DNA from: Hoeflea sp.
Lineage (GTDB): Bacteria > Pseudomonadota > Alphaproteobacteria > Rhizobiales > Rhizobiaceae
Reading direction: 5' to 3'
DNA length: 64,000 bases
NCBI RefSeq assembly: GCF_030682515.1
Contig: NZ_JAUXOD010000122.1
Span: 1 to 64,000, forward strand
Position numbers and translations under genes: made by a program. Each line of letters starts with the position of its first letter. Position 1 is the first letter of the stretch. The notes under the pieces were generated by a model that saw only the letters and a list, made by a program, of their open reading frames with translations, was not told the DNA's origin and ran no database searches. Of this stretch, positions 1 to 8,876 are shown in pieces.

Positions 1-544
1 CGGCAACGTCATCGGCTCCAGCGGCTCGGTGATTCCGCTCTTCAAGGAGCAGATCCGCAGCGGCGGCCCGATCACCCTGACTCATGCCGAGACCACGCGC
101 TATTTCATGTCCATCGAGGAAGCCGCCCAACTGGTCATTCAGGCCGGAAGCCTGGCCCGCTTCAATGATGAGACAGGCAGGTTCCCGGGACGGATTTTCC
201 TTCTCGACATGGGCAAGCCGGTGCGGATCAGGGATCTGGCGGTCAAGATGGTGCGGTTGTCGAACCTGACGCTGTGCGGCGAAGCCAACCCGAATGGCGA
301 CATCGCCATCCGGGAGATCGGATTGCGCCCGGGCGAGAAAATGCACGAGGAGCTGTATTTCTCGGTCGAGGCGGCTTCGCCCACGTCCCACAAGAAGATC
401 TCGGTGGCGGCGGAATCCGCGCCCGCGGGCCTGGACCTCGACCAGATGCACCAGGAACTCGAACATTTGATAAAAGCCGAGGATCGCGACGCCCTTGTCG
501 CGTTCTTGCACCGCGTGGCGGGCATGGGGGCCGAGGCCGAGTAA
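1..544 (+). CDS. Nucleotide-sugar dehydratase/epimerase, polysaccharide biosynthesis (C-terminal fragment at window edge)
   Basis: The frame is open from base 2 with no start, so the gene begins upstream of the window. The visible part, about 180 residues, opens with GNVIGSSGSVIPLF and continues to TRYFMSIEEAAQLV and IREIGLRPGEKMHEEL. These are typical of the C-terminal half of CapD/FlaA1/WbpM-type membrane dehydratases, which convert UDP-linked amino sugars for capsule, O-antigen or exopolysaccharide. The NAD-binding and membrane parts lie outside the window, so the exact sugar cannot be named. It converges on the efflux gene at 589. Confidence 0.85.
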   Translation, partial: GNVIGSSGSVIPLFKEQIRSGGPITLTHAETTRYFMSIEEAAQLVIQAGSLARFNDETGRFPGRIFLLDMGKPVRIRDLAVKMVRLSNLTLCGEANPNGDIAIREIGLRPGEKMHEELYFSVEAASPTSHKKISVAAESAPAGLDLDQMHQELEHLIKAEDRDALVAFLHRVAGMGAEAE

Positions 545-588
545 GGCCGGGCTGGCACGGCGCCAGATCCGGTTGACGGCGGACGGGC

Positions 589-1941
589 CTACTGCGTTGC
601 CCAGCCCTGGCCGGTGGCCACTTGAAGGCTGATCCAGGTGGTGGCGAGCGACTGCACCGATTGCGCCAGCGACAGCCGGGCGGCGGCGCGGGAGCGTTCC
701 GCATCCAAGAGCGTGAGCAGCGTCGTGGTGCCGCCCGAATAGGTGAGCTGCGACAGCTCGACCGCGCGGGCATAGGACTGGGCCGCCGCTCTCTGGCTGA
801 CAAGCGCGCGCTGGGTGCGCTGCGCGGTGCCGAGTGCGGACTGGGTCTCCTCGACCGCCGCCAGGATGCGCGCGCGCCAGGCGAGCTCCGCCTGCCGCGC
901 CCGGCTGATCGCCTGGTCGCGATCGGCGCGAAGCTTGGGCTGGCTGAGAACCGGCAGCACCAGGGTCGGCCCGAACGACCAGCTGTTGGCCGACGAGGCG
1001 GTGATGTCTCCGGACAGGGTGATCGACGGATAGAGCTGCGCTTCGGCCACGCCAATGGCGGCCACCGCGGCCGCGAGCTCGCGTTCGGCTGCGCGGATGT
1101 CGGGCCGGTTGCGCAGCAGGTCCGCCGGCACCCCTGCCGCCAGGCCGGCTTTCGGCCGGGGCTGCGCCGCGCCCTTCTGCAGCGCCGCGCGCAACGGACC
1201 CGCCGGCTCGGCCAGCAGCGTGGCGATGGCATAGACCGCCGAATCGAAGCCGCTTTCAAGCGCGGGCAGCGAGGCGCGCGCCTCTTCCAGCAGGGCCCGC
1301 GCCTGGACGCGGTCGAGCTCGGTGGCTGTGCCGGCGTCCTCCTGGGCGCGCACAAGCTCGAACGTCCGCTCGCGGGTGGCGATGGTCTGCCGCGTCAGCT
1401 CCAGCGTCTCCTGGAAGTAGCGGGCGTCGACATAGGCGCCGGTGAGGCTCGCCAGAAACGCCAGGCGCGCCGTGCCGATGTCGTAGTCCGCACTCTCGGC
1501 CTGGGCCCGGGCCCGCTCGACGGCCCGGCGCTGGCCGCCGAACAGGTCGAGCACGAGGGAGGCATTGAAGACGGCGCTGCTGGTCGTGACGGTGGGGGAG
1601 GCGGACCCGCCGGAGCGGACCGAGGCTCCGCTCAGATTGCCGCTGACGGTGCCGGCGCCGGTGGAGCGAAGCCCGGCGCGCGCCTCCTCGACGCGTTCGA
1701 TCGCGGTCTGGATGCTGAGATTCTGCGCCAGACCGCGCTCGACCAGAGCATCAAGCTGCGGCGCGCCCAGGCCCTGCCACCATTTGACCAGGGAAACATC
1801 GCCCGCGGAGGCCGTGCCGCCGTCGACATAGCTCGCGGGCGTGGCCGCATCGAGCCCCTTGTAGTCGGGACCAACGGACGCGCAGGCGCACAGGCTGAGC
1901 AGGCTGGCGGTGAGGATGGAGGTGCGGGGAAAAGGGATCAT
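589..1941 (-). CDS. RND efflux outer-membrane lipoprotein, NodT/OprM family
   Basis: A 450-residue outer-membrane channel of tripartite efflux pumps. The N-terminus carries a lipoprotein signal ending in LCAC, so it is likely lipidated, followed by the typical GPDYKG start of NodT/OprM proteins. Two long outer-membrane-efflux repeats rich in coiled-coil sequence fill the rest, including the characteristic PDIRAAERELAAA in the second half. No RND pump or membrane-fusion gene lies in the window, so it is an orphan channel or belongs to a unit elsewhere. It is transcribed away from the TetR gene at 2114, the usual arrangement for a repressor and its efflux target. Confidence 0.9.
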   Translation of the reverse strand: MIPFPRTSILTASLLSLCACASVGPDYKGLDAATPASYVDGGTASAGDVSLVKWWQGLGAPQLDALVERGLAQNLSIQTAIERVEEARAGLRSTGAGTVSGNLSGASVRSGGSASPTVTTSSAVFNASLVLDLFGGQRRAVERARAQAESADYDIGTARLAFLASLTGAYVDARYFQETLELTRQTIATRERTFELVRAQEDAGTATELDRVQARALLEEARASLPALESGFDSAVYAIATLLAEPAGPLRAALQKGAAQPRPKAGLAAGVPADLLRNRPDIRAAERELAAAVAAIGVAEAQLYPSITLSGDITASSANSWSFGPTLVLPVLSQPKLRADRDQAISRARQAELAWRARILAAVEETQSALGTAQRTQRALVSQRAAAQSYARAVELSQLTYSGGTTTLLTLLDAERSRAAARLSLAQSVQSLATTWISLQVATGQGWATQ

Positions 1942-2050
1942 GAAGGGCGGTCTCGCTGGTCAGAACTGGGAGCAGTCTCTGGTGGTGCGAACCTGACAGA
2001 TGGTATCATCCGTTTGGGGCAGACCACGAGGGCATGTCAGGGTCTGTCTC

Positions 2051-2084
2051 ATTGCACGAAAATGCATAGTGTGCAATATTTGCA
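2051..2084. promoter_or_regulatory. Inverted repeats between efflux gene and tetR (candidate TetR operator)
   Basis: ATTGCAC at 2051-2057 and GTGCAAT at 2071-2077 form a perfect inverted repeat with 13 bases between, and TGCAATATTTGCA at 2072-2084 is a second palindrome that overlaps it. They sit in the 172-base divergent gap, 30 bases before the tetR start. Binding by the adjacent TetR protein is inferred. Confidence 0.55.
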
Positions 2085-2113
2085 TTGTGGGAAAATTGAC
2101 GGCTGGAGGAATC

Positions 2114-2695
2114 ATGGAGACTGCTTTGCGAGAGCGACGGCGGGTACAGACAGCCCGGGAGATCCATGTTGCTGCGATGGAGCTCTGCCAGGAACTGGGG
2201 CTGGAAGCGGTGACGACCGAGGCCATCTCCAGCCGTGCCGGCATCAGCCTGCGCACCTTCTTCAACTATTTCCCCAACAAGGAGGCGGCGATTGTCAATC
2301 GTCCGCCCGAGTTCCCCCGGGAAGCGGTGCGAGTGTTCACCGAGGGCGGCGGCACCTTGCTCGAGGACATGCGCGGGCTGCTGATTGCCCAATTCATCCA
2401 GATCGATGCCAACAGGAAGTTGGGGCGTCTGTTCCAGGCGCTGCTGCGGGACAATCCCGGCCTGCAGAGCGCCCATGAAGCCTCCATGCGCGGCTTGATC
2501 GCCGAACTCAAGGCCATTCTGGCCACACGACTCGATCCCGACACCGACCACCTGGCGGATATCCTGGCCGTCGTGGTCGTGTGTGCGATCAAGAAGGGTC
2601 TTGAGTCCTGGATCCTTGATGAGGACAGGTCGTTGTCCGAGAGCATCGACGAGATCCTGGCCGACCTCAAGCAGCTTGGACTGGTGTTGCGCTGA
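2114..2695 (+). CDS. TetR/AcrR family transcriptional regulator
   Basis: A 193-residue regulator with an N-terminal helix-turn-helix (AISSRAGISLRTFFNYFPNK, the standard TetR recognition helix and FxYFxxK motif) and a variable ligand-binding C-terminal part. I chose ATG 2114 because GGAGGA lies at 2105-2110; the frame is open further upstream to 2000 but has no ribosome site there. It is divergent from the efflux lipoprotein and probably represses it, with inverted repeats in between. The inducing ligand cannot be read from sequence. Confidence 0.9.
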   Translation: METALRERRRVQTAREIHVAAMELCQELGLEAVTTEAISSRAGISLRTFFNYFPNKEAAIVNRPPEFPREAVRVFTEGGGTLLEDMRGLLIAQFIQIDANRKLGRLFQALLRDNPGLQSAHEASMRGLIAELKAILATRLDPDTDHLADILAVVVVCAIKKGLESWILDEDRSLSESIDEILADLKQLGLVLR

Positions 2696-2707
2696 CCGGA
2701 CCCGGGC

Positions 2708-3667
2708 TCAGCTGTAGATGCGGTCATCCACCGGCGTGCGGGCGATCAGGCCGGTCAGGCCCGAAAGCATGGCCGCCTCGGCGCGGTTCTGCTTGGCGTG
2801 CGGGTTCCAGACCACGTGCACGTCGATCGCCGGCGGCGCCTTATAGGGCGGCAGCCGCCACAGACGGCCGCGCTCCACATCCTCGCGCACCACATGCAGG
2901 GGCAGGGGGCCGATCCCGAGGCCGGCGATGATCATGCGCCGCACCTCCTCGAGATTGGGCGAGGTGCCGACAATGCGGGCGTCGAGCTGGGCCTCGGCGC
3001 GCATCTTGGCGACGGGACGGAGGGCATCGTCCATCTGGTCCGTGACGAAGCTCACCGAGGACTGGCCGGCGAGATCGGCCATGGTGACGCCTTCGCGGCC
3101 GAAAAGCGGATGGGTCGGGCCGCAGAACAGGCCGAAATACTCGCGAAACAGCTGCCGGTATTCGAGCGCCGGACTGCAGTCCATCACCAGGCAGATGGCG
3201 AGCGAGGCGCGGCGCGCCGCAACCGCCGTCAGCGCCCCCCGGCTGGCCATCACCTCGATCGACAGCGTCGCGCGGGGGTGATCGGTATGGAACTTGGTCA
3301 GTGTCGCATCCAGGAGGGGGCTCACCACATGGCTGGCGATCACGATGCGGACATGGCCGCTGACCTCGTCCTCGACATCGCGGATCACCGTTCCCAGACG
3401 CAGGATGGCGCCATGGATGTCGATCACCTCGTCATACAGGAGCCGCCCGGCAGCAGTGAGTTCGAACTTTCCGGGCTTGCGGTTGATCAGCCGCTTGCCG
3501 AGCCGGTCCTCGAGCCGCTTCAGCGCGCTTGAAACGGTCGGCTGCTTCAGGCTCAGCCGTTCGGCGGCTTCCGTGACGGATCGGGAATCGGCCAGCACAA
3601 GGAACGTGCGCAGCAGATTCCAGTCGAGGTCGCGGGCCAGTCGTTCGGGCGGCGTGAGGCTGATCAT
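2708..3667 (-). CDS. LysR family transcriptional regulator
   Basis: A 319-residue LysR-type regulator. The N-terminal winged helix (LRTFLVLADSRSVTEAAERL, then QPTVSSALKRLEDRLG) is canonical, and an effector-binding domain of the periplasmic-protein fold follows. It is transcribed away from the polyamine-type transporter operon starting at 3776, so control of that operon is likely. No good ribosome site precedes ATG 3667, so the transcript could be leaderless or the start could be a little downstream. Confidence 0.9.
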   Translation of the reverse strand: MISLTPPERLARDLDWNLLRTFLVLADSRSVTEAAERLSLKQPTVSSALKRLEDRLGKRLINRKPGKFELTAAGRLLYDEVIDIHGAILRLGTVIRDVEDEVSGHVRIVIASHVVSPLLDATLTKFHTDHPRATLSIEVMASRGALTAVAARRASLAICLVMDCSPALEYRQLFREYFGLFCGPTHPLFGREGVTMADLAGQSSVSFVTDQMDDALRPVAKMRAEAQLDARIVGTSPNLEEVRRMIIAGLGIGPLPLHVVREDVERGRLWRLPPYKAPPAIDVHVVWNPHAKQNRAEAAMLSGLTGLIARTPVDDRIYS

Positions 3668-3673
3668 TTCATT

Positions 3674-3718
3674 ATTGATATCATCAATGGCCGGAATATC
3701 AATTATCTATTTGATCAA
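3674..3718. promoter_or_regulatory. Repeated ATTGAT/ATCAAT palindromes, candidate LysR operator
   Basis: The AT-rich gap between lysR and the permease gene holds ATTGAT-ATC-ATCAAT at 3674-3688 and TTGATCAA at 3711-3718, with a further ATCAAT half-site between them. The pairs are spaced as LysR activation and repression sites often are. The AT content contrasts with the GC-rich surroundings. Confidence 0.55.
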
Positions 3719-3775
3719 TACGCTCTGAGCCAACATCATGGTCGCAACAAGAAGACGCCGGGGAGCGTTCTGACC

Positions 3776-4642
3776 ATGAGCATTGAACAACGCGAGGCGC
3801 GGCAGCCGTGGATCCTGCTGACGCCGGCTCTGACGGCCGTCACCTTGCTGCTGATCGTGCCGCTGATGTTCATCGTCGTCTATTCCTTCTGGCTCAAGAG
3901 TGCCGTGGGCGCCGACACGCCGGGCTTCTTTCTCGACAACTGGCAGGAAGCCCTGACCGACCGCTTCTATCGCGACATCCTGCTCAACACGCTCAAGATT
4001 TCCGCCATCACCACCATCGCCTGCGCGGCTCTCGGCTATCCGGCGGCCTATTTCATCGCCCGCTCGAAGGGCAACAAGGTGGTGCTGCTGGTGCTGCTGA
4101 TGCTGCCGTTCTGGATCAGCTACATCATCCGGACGATGAGCTGGATCAACATCCTGGGCGTCTCCGGCGCGCTCAATTCGGCTTTGATGTGGATCGGGAT
4201 CATCAATCAACCGATCCAGATGCTCTACAACGAAACCACGGTGATCCTGGGGCTCGTCCATTTCCTGCTGCCGTTCATGGTGCTCAACATCTTCGTGAGC
4301 CTCGACGGCATCGACACCAATCTCGAGGATGCAGCCTCCTCGCTCGGCGCCACGCGCTGGCAGGGCTTCCTGCAGGTCACGCTGCCGCTGTCTCTGCCGG
4401 GCCTGGCCGCGGGCGGGCTGCTCTGCTTCGTGCTGTCGGCCGGCACCTACATCACCCCGGTGATCCTCGGGGGCCCGCGTGACGCCATGTTCGCCAACCT
4501 CGTCTACGAGGCGATAATAGGGCAGCTCGACTGGCCGCTGGGCTCGGCGCTGTCGCTGCTGCTGCTCATGGTGCTGGGCGTGCTGGTGCTGATCTACAAC
4601 CGCTATCTCGGCATGGCGCAGCTGGCGAAGGGGCTTGGCTGA
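3776..4642 (+). CDS. ABC transporter permease, spermidine/putrescine (PotB) type
   Basis: A 288-residue inner-membrane permease with about six membrane helices and a C-terminal EAA loop (EDAASSLGATRWQGFLQVTLP) that docks on the ATPase. The length and the GGLLCFVLSAGTYITPVILGG segment match PotB-type permeases. It is the first gene of the transporter operon and its stop overlaps the start of the next permease by one base (TGATG). The gene context with an acetylpolyamine amidohydrolase supports a polyamine or related amine substrate, which is an inference. Confidence 0.9.
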   Translation: MSIEQREARQPWILLTPALTAVTLLLIVPLMFIVVYSFWLKSAVGADTPGFFLDNWQEALTDRFYRDILLNTLKISAITTIACAALGYPAAYFIARSKGNKVVLLVLLMLPFWISYIIRTMSWINILGVSGALNSALMWIGIINQPIQMLYNETTVILGLVHFLLPFMVLNIFVSLDGIDTNLEDAASSLGATRWQGFLQVTLPLSLPGLAAGGLLCFVLSAGTYITPVILGGPRDAMFANLVYEAIIGQLDWPLGSALSLLLLMVLGVLVLIYNRYLGMAQLAKGLG

Positions 4643-5427
4643 TGGGCTGGCGTCTGATCCGCATCTACACGATCCTGGTCTATCTCTTCATGTTCCTGCC
4701 GATCGCGGTGGTGGTGCTGCTGTCGTTCAACGCCAACCAGTTCGGCAGCTTCCCGATGACCGGCCTGTCGACCCGCTGGTTCGAGGTCCTGTGGAACAAC
4801 GACGCCATCATGCGCGCGTTCCGCACCTCGATCGTGCTCGGGCTGATGACGGCGGCGATCTCGACCGTTCTGGGCGTGCTCGCGAGTCTCGCCCTGGTGC
4901 GCTACCGGATTCCGGGCCGCAACCTGATCACCACGCTCTTGATCGCGCCGATCCTGGTGCCCGAAGTGGTGCTCGCCGTGTCGCTGCTGCTGTTTTTGAA
5001 TTTCCTCAATTTCGGCAAGAGCTTCACCCTGCTTCTGGCCGGCCATGTGATCTTCACGCTGCCCTTCGTCATCCTTGTGGTGCAGGCGCGGCTGGTCAGC
5101 ATCAAGCGCGACGTCGAGGAGGCGGCGCTGAGTCTCGGCGCTTCGCCGAGGCAGACCTTCTTCGCGATCACGCTGCCGCTGTTGATGCCGGCAGTGGCCG
5201 CGGGCGGCCTGTTCGCCTTCACCATCAGCTTCGACGACATCACCGGAACCCTGTTCTGGAAGCCGGGCGGGATCGAGACCGTGCCGACCCAGATCTTCTC
5301 GATGCTGCGCAATTCGATCTCGCCCGAAATCAACGCGCTCGGCACGGTCATGATCGTGCTGACGGTCGGGCTGCCGCTGATCGGCGCGGCGATCGCCCGG
5401 AAACTTGCAACAAGAAGCGGTCTGTAG
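4642..5427 (+). CDS. ABC transporter permease, PotC type
   Basis: A 261-residue second permease with six hydrophobic segments and the EAA motif EEAALSLGASPRQTFFAITLP. It forms the heterodimeric channel with the product of the overlapping upstream gene. The sequence around AGGLFAFTISFDDITGTLFW matches the PotC branch, where SFDD is a common signature. It is followed after 36 bases by the binding-protein gene. Confidence 0.9.
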   Translation: MGWRLIRIYTILVYLFMFLPIAVVVLLSFNANQFGSFPMTGLSTRWFEVLWNNDAIMRAFRTSIVLGLMTAAISTVLGVLASLALVRYRIPGRNLITTLLIAPILVPEVVLAVSLLLFLNFLNFGKSFTLLLAGHVIFTLPFVILVVQARLVSIKRDVEEAALSLGASPRQTFFAITLPLLMPAVAAGGLFAFTISFDDITGTLFWKPGGIETVPTQIFSMLRNSISPEINALGTVMIVLTVGLPLIGAAIARKLATRSGL

Positions 5428-5463
5428 CCGCCGGATCACCCTAACCAGAGACGGAGAACGAAT

Positions 5464-6609
5464 ATGGACGACACACAACGGTATGAACGGCTGCGCGAGC
5501 GGTTCCAGAACGGCGACATCAGCCGCCGCAATTTCTTTGGCCTTCTCGGCGCCGCGGGCGCGGCCTACGGCCTGCAGATGCCCTTCGCCCGCCAGGCCTT
5601 CGCCCAGAGCGACGTTTCCCAGGTCCGCTTCGACGGCTGGGGCGGCGTCGTCTCCGAAGCCTTCCGCAAATTCGCCTTCGATCCCTATACCGAAGCCACC
5701 GGCATCACCGTCATCGACGGCACCTTCCCCGGCGGCGACGAATACCTGGCGCTGGTGCGCGCCAGCCAGCCCGGCGAATACAACATCGCCCATTTGTCAG
5801 GCGTATTCGACTATGCCCGCTACCACAGCTTCGAACTGAACAGCGAGTTGAACCTCGCCAACATCCCCAACATGGCCAATGTCATGCCGGCGCTGATGAA
5901 CGCGTTCAAGTCGATCACCCCCGACAGCTTGAGCGCCGCCCCCTACAACTACGGCACCACCGGCCTTGCCTACAATCGCAAGCACATCAGTGACGAGGAG
6001 ATGAAGGAAAAGGGCGCCAAAATCCTCATCGACGAGACCTACAAGGGCAAGATCGGCGGCTGGAGCGACTGGCGCACCCGCATGTGGTATGCGGCGTTGC
6101 AGACGGGCCAGGATCCGAACGACATCCAGGATCTCGACGCCGCCTGGGACGCCGTGCGCAAGCACCGCGACGTCGCGCTCAAATACTGGGCTTCGGGCGC
6201 CGAGCTGATGAGCCTGATGGCCGAGGAGGAGATCTACGTCACCGAAGGCTGGTCCGGCCGCATCCATGCGCTGCAGGAACAGGGCCACGACATCGGCTAC
6301 TACGACCCGCCCAAGAGCTTCGGCTGGCAGGAATGCCTGTTCGTCATCAAGGGCAGCCCGATGGCGGCCTGTGAGGAGCTGATCAACTTCATGCTCGACA
6401 AGGACACCTCGATCGCGGTGGCCGAAGGCCAGAGCTATCCGCCGGCGCTCGACCCGACCAAGGTCGATCTCGGCGAGAAGATCCCAAAGCTTCCGGCCTT
6501 TGACGCCACCGGCACGCTTTCGGGCCTGACTTTTGCCAATCCGGCCTACTGGAACGGCAACGAGGCCGAATGGTCGAAGGAATTCGGCCGCGTCCAGCGC
6601 GGCTACTAG
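5464..6609 (+). CDS. Extracellular substrate-binding protein, PotD/PotF-like, Tat-exported
   Basis: A 381-residue periplasmic binding protein. The N-terminus carries a twin-arginine signal (SRRNFFGLLGAAG) and a cleavage site near AFAQS, so it should be exported folded through Tat. The rest fits the bilobal type-II binding fold of the spermidine/putrescine family (WGGVVSEAFRKF, YNYGTTGLAYNR, VTEGWSGRIHAL). A GGAG ribosome site lies at about 5454. It is followed directly by a strong terminator-like hairpin before the ATPase gene, which should make it the best-expressed part of the operon. Confidence 0.88.
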   Translation: MDDTQRYERLRERFQNGDISRRNFFGLLGAAGAAYGLQMPFARQAFAQSDVSQVRFDGWGGVVSEAFRKFAFDPYTEATGITVIDGTFPGGDEYLALVRASQPGEYNIAHLSGVFDYARYHSFELNSELNLANIPNMANVMPALMNAFKSITPDSLSAAPYNYGTTGLAYNRKHISDEEMKEKGAKILIDETYKGKIGGWSDWRTRMWYAALQTGQDPNDIQDLDAAWDAVRKHRDVALKYWASGAELMSLMAEEEIYVTEGWSGRIHALQEQGHDIGYYDPPKSFGWQECLFVIKGSPMAACEELINFMLDKDTSIAVAEGQSYPPALDPTKVDLGEKIPKLPAFDATGTLSGLTFANPAYWNGNEAEWSKEFGRVQRGY

Positions 6610-6617
6610 GCCAGCTT

Positions 6618-6651
6618 CCGGCCCCGTCAGGTTGATGGGGCCGGCTTTTTT
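6618..6651 (+). terminator. Intrinsic terminator-like hairpin after the binding-protein gene
   Basis: CCGGCCCC (6618-6625) pairs perfectly with GGGGCCGG (6637-6644) across an 11-base loop and is followed by C and six T. It lies inside the operon, between the binding protein and its ATPase, so partial termination or 3'-end protection is likely rather than a full operon end. Confidence 0.8.
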
Positions 6652-6673
6652 ACCAAACCGGAGGCAGGATGCC

Positions 6674-7762
6674 GTGAGCGCAGTTTCCCTGAGCCAGATC
6701 GTCAAGCGGTTCGGCGACTACACCGCCGTGCACCAGATGTCGCTGGAGATCGAGGAGGGCAGTTTCGTCACGCTTCTGGGGCCTTCCGGCTGCGGCAAGA
6801 CGACGACCTTGCGCATGATCGCGGGCCTGCTCGATCCCACCCAGGGCGACATCACCATCAAGGGCAGGCGGGTCAATGACGTGCCGATCCACAAGCGCAA
6901 TCTGGGCCTGGTGTTCCAGAACTACGCGCTGTTTCCCCACAAGACGGTGGCCGAGAACGTGGCCTTCGGCCTGAACTACCGCGACGTCGCCAAGGATGAG
7001 GTCAAGCGCAGGGTGGCCGCTGCACTCGAGCTGGTGCAACTGCCCGAACTCGGCGCGCGGTACCCCAAGGAGCTTTCGGGTGGCCAGCAGCAGCGCATCG
7101 CGCTCGCCCGCGCCATCGTCATCGAGCCCGACGTGCTGTTGCTCGACGAACCGCTGTCGGCGCTCGACGCCAATCTGCGCGAGGACATGCGCGTCGAATT
7201 GAAGCGCATCCAGCAGAGCATCGGCGTGACCACGGTCTTCGTCACCCACGACCAGACCGAGGCGCTGGCGATGTCGGACCAGATCATCGTCATGTCGGAA
7301 GGCCGGGTCGAACAGGTCGGCGCGCCCGAGGATGTCTACAACACGCCCGCCACGGAATTCGTGGCCAGGTTCCTCGGCGCCTCGAACCTCTTGGATGCAA
7401 GATGCACCGAGAGTGCGCCGGGTCGCGTCCTGCTCGATCTGCCGGGTTTTCCGCGGATCGACATCCCCAAGGAACGCGCCCCCAGGGTCTCGGGACCCGG
7501 TCCCGTTCGTCTCGTGATCCGCGCGGAGAAACTTCATCTGAAAGCCCCGGGCTCCCCTGCGGAAGGCATGCTGAGCGTCGATGCGGTCGTCGGCAATGTC
7601 GACTACCAGGGCCAGTCCGCGCGCTATTTCGTCCGCGTCGGCGATCACCAGATGCAGGCCGTCAACATGATCGAGGACCACCCCTTTGCCGAAGGCGAAA
7701 GGGTGACCCTCCAGTTCCGCGCCAAGGACTGCGCCGCCCTGCCGGTGGAGAGCCGTCCGTGA
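6674..7762 (+). CDS. ABC transporter ATP-binding protein, PotA type
   Basis: A 362-residue ATPase with Walker A GPSGCGKTT, signature LSGGQQQR, Walker B VLLLDEPLSALD, the switch histidine in VTHDQ, and a C-terminal TOBE-like domain typical of PotA/MalK-type subunits. I chose GTG 6674 because GGAGG at 6660-6664 precedes it; an ATG at 6669 leads to an immediate stop, and the frame open to 6533 overlaps the binding-protein gene. It energises the two upstream permeases. Confidence 0.92.
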   Translation: MSAVSLSQIVKRFGDYTAVHQMSLEIEEGSFVTLLGPSGCGKTTTLRMIAGLLDPTQGDITIKGRRVNDVPIHKRNLGLVFQNYALFPHKTVAENVAFGLNYRDVAKDEVKRRVAAALELVQLPELGARYPKELSGGQQQRIALARAIVIEPDVLLLDEPLSALDANLREDMRVELKRIQQSIGVTTVFVTHDQTEALAMSDQIIVMSEGRVEQVGAPEDVYNTPATEFVARFLGASNLLDARCTESAPGRVLLDLPGFPRIDIPKERAPRVSGPGPVRLVIRAEKLHLKAPGSPAEGMLSVDAVVGNVDYQGQSARYFVRVGDHQMQAVNMIEDHPFAEGERVTLQFRAKDCAALPVESRP

Positions 7763-7853
7763 CATTTCAGATTGATCTGCCCGGCCACGCCCGCGTCCGG
7801 CGGCCGGTGAGCGCTGCGGCCAGCCTTGTGACAAGGGTATGGGGAGAGGCGGC

Positions 7854-8876
7854 ATGAAGGCGGTGTTCGACGCGCGCCAGCGAGCCCATGACCCCAAGCA
7901 CTTCATCGCCACCGGGCGGCTCAAGGCCAATCCGGAGCAGCCGCAGCGCATCGAGGAACTGAGCCGCGGCGCCCGTGCAGCCGCGTGCGACTTCATCGCG
8001 CCAACCGACCACGGCGCCGGTCCGATCGCGGAGATCCATTCGCCCGAATACCTCACCTTCCTCGAGACCATTCATGGCCGCTGGGTGAGCGCCGAGGGGG
8101 CCTCCGACGAGGTGATCCCCAACATCCATCCCGACCGGCGCACCGCGAGCTATCCGAGTTCGGACGCCGGCCAGGCGGGCTTCCACCAGGCCGACACCTC
8201 GTGCCCGATCGCCGCCGGTACCTGGCAATCGGCCTACTGGTCGGCACAATCGGCCTTGAGCGCCGTGGACAGGGTGCTGGACGGGGACCGCACGGTCTAC
8301 GCTCTGTGCCGCCCGCCGGGCCACCATGCCTTCGGCGATCTGGCCGGAGGATTCTGCTTTCTCAACAATGCGGCGATTGCCGCCCAAGCCCTGCTGCGCG
8401 CCGGCCGCCGCCCGGCCATCCTCGATGTCGACGTGCATCACGGCAACGGCACGCAGGGCATTTTCTACGAGCGCCGCGATGTGCTGACCGTCTCCATCCA
8501 TGCCGACCCGGCGCGGTTCTATCCGTTCTTCTGGGGCCATGCCGCCGAGCGCGGCGAGGACGAGGGACGGGGCTACAATTTCAACCTGCCGCTGCCGCGC
8601 GGCACCGGTGACGCGGACTATCTGGTAGCGCTCGACGCCGCGCTCGCCCGGATCCGCGCCTTCGGCGCCGACGTGCTGGTGCTGGCGCTCGGGCTCGACG
8701 CCCATGAGAACGATCCGTTCCATGGCTTCAGGGTGACGACGCCGGGCTTCGCGCGGATCGCGGCCAGGATCGCAGGGCTGGACCTTCCCGCTGTCATCGT
8801 GCAGGAAGGCGGCTATCTGTCGGCGGATCTCGGCGACAATCTGACGAGTTTTCTCAAAGGTTATGAGGCGGGATGA
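7854..8876 (+). CDS. Acetylpolyamine amidohydrolase / histone-deacetylase family hydrolase
   Basis: A 340-residue zinc hydrolase of the HDAC fold. The catalytic histidines and zinc ligands are visible in RPPGHHAFGDLAGG and DVDVHHGNGTQGIFY, with the later aspartate in LALGLDAHENDP. The loop SIHADPARFYPFFWG is characteristic of the acetylpolyamine amidohydrolase branch, which removes acetyl groups from acetylated polyamines and related short amines. I chose ATG 7854, preceded by GGGGAGAGG, rather than the in-frame ATG at 7839. Its stop overlaps the next start (ATGA). The link to a polyamine-type importer fits salvage of acetylated polyamines. Confidence 0.9.
   Translation: MKAVFDARQRAHDPKHFIATGRLKANPEQPQRIEELSRGARAAACDFIAPTDHGAGPIAEIHSPEYLTFLETIHGRWVSAEGASDEVIPNIHPDRRTASYPSSDAGQAGFHQADTSCPIAAGTWQSAYWSAQSALSAVDRVLDGDRTVYALCRPPGHHAFGDLAGGFCFLNNAAIAAQALLRAGRRPAILDVDVHHGNGTQGIFYERRDVLTVSIHADPARFYPFFWGHAAERGEDEGRGYNFNLPLPRGTGDADYLVALDAALARIRAFGADVLVLALGLDAHENDPFHGFRVTTPGFARIAARIAGLDLPAVIVQEGGYLSADLGDNLTSFLKGYEAG

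Noticed and set aside
622-2478. Long plus-strand frame of 618 residues overlapping the efflux and tetR genes
   Set aside because: It is the shadow of GC-rich coding sequence: composition is Arg/Gly/Ala-rich with no recognisable domain, and the efflux lipoprotein and TetR explain the same bases.
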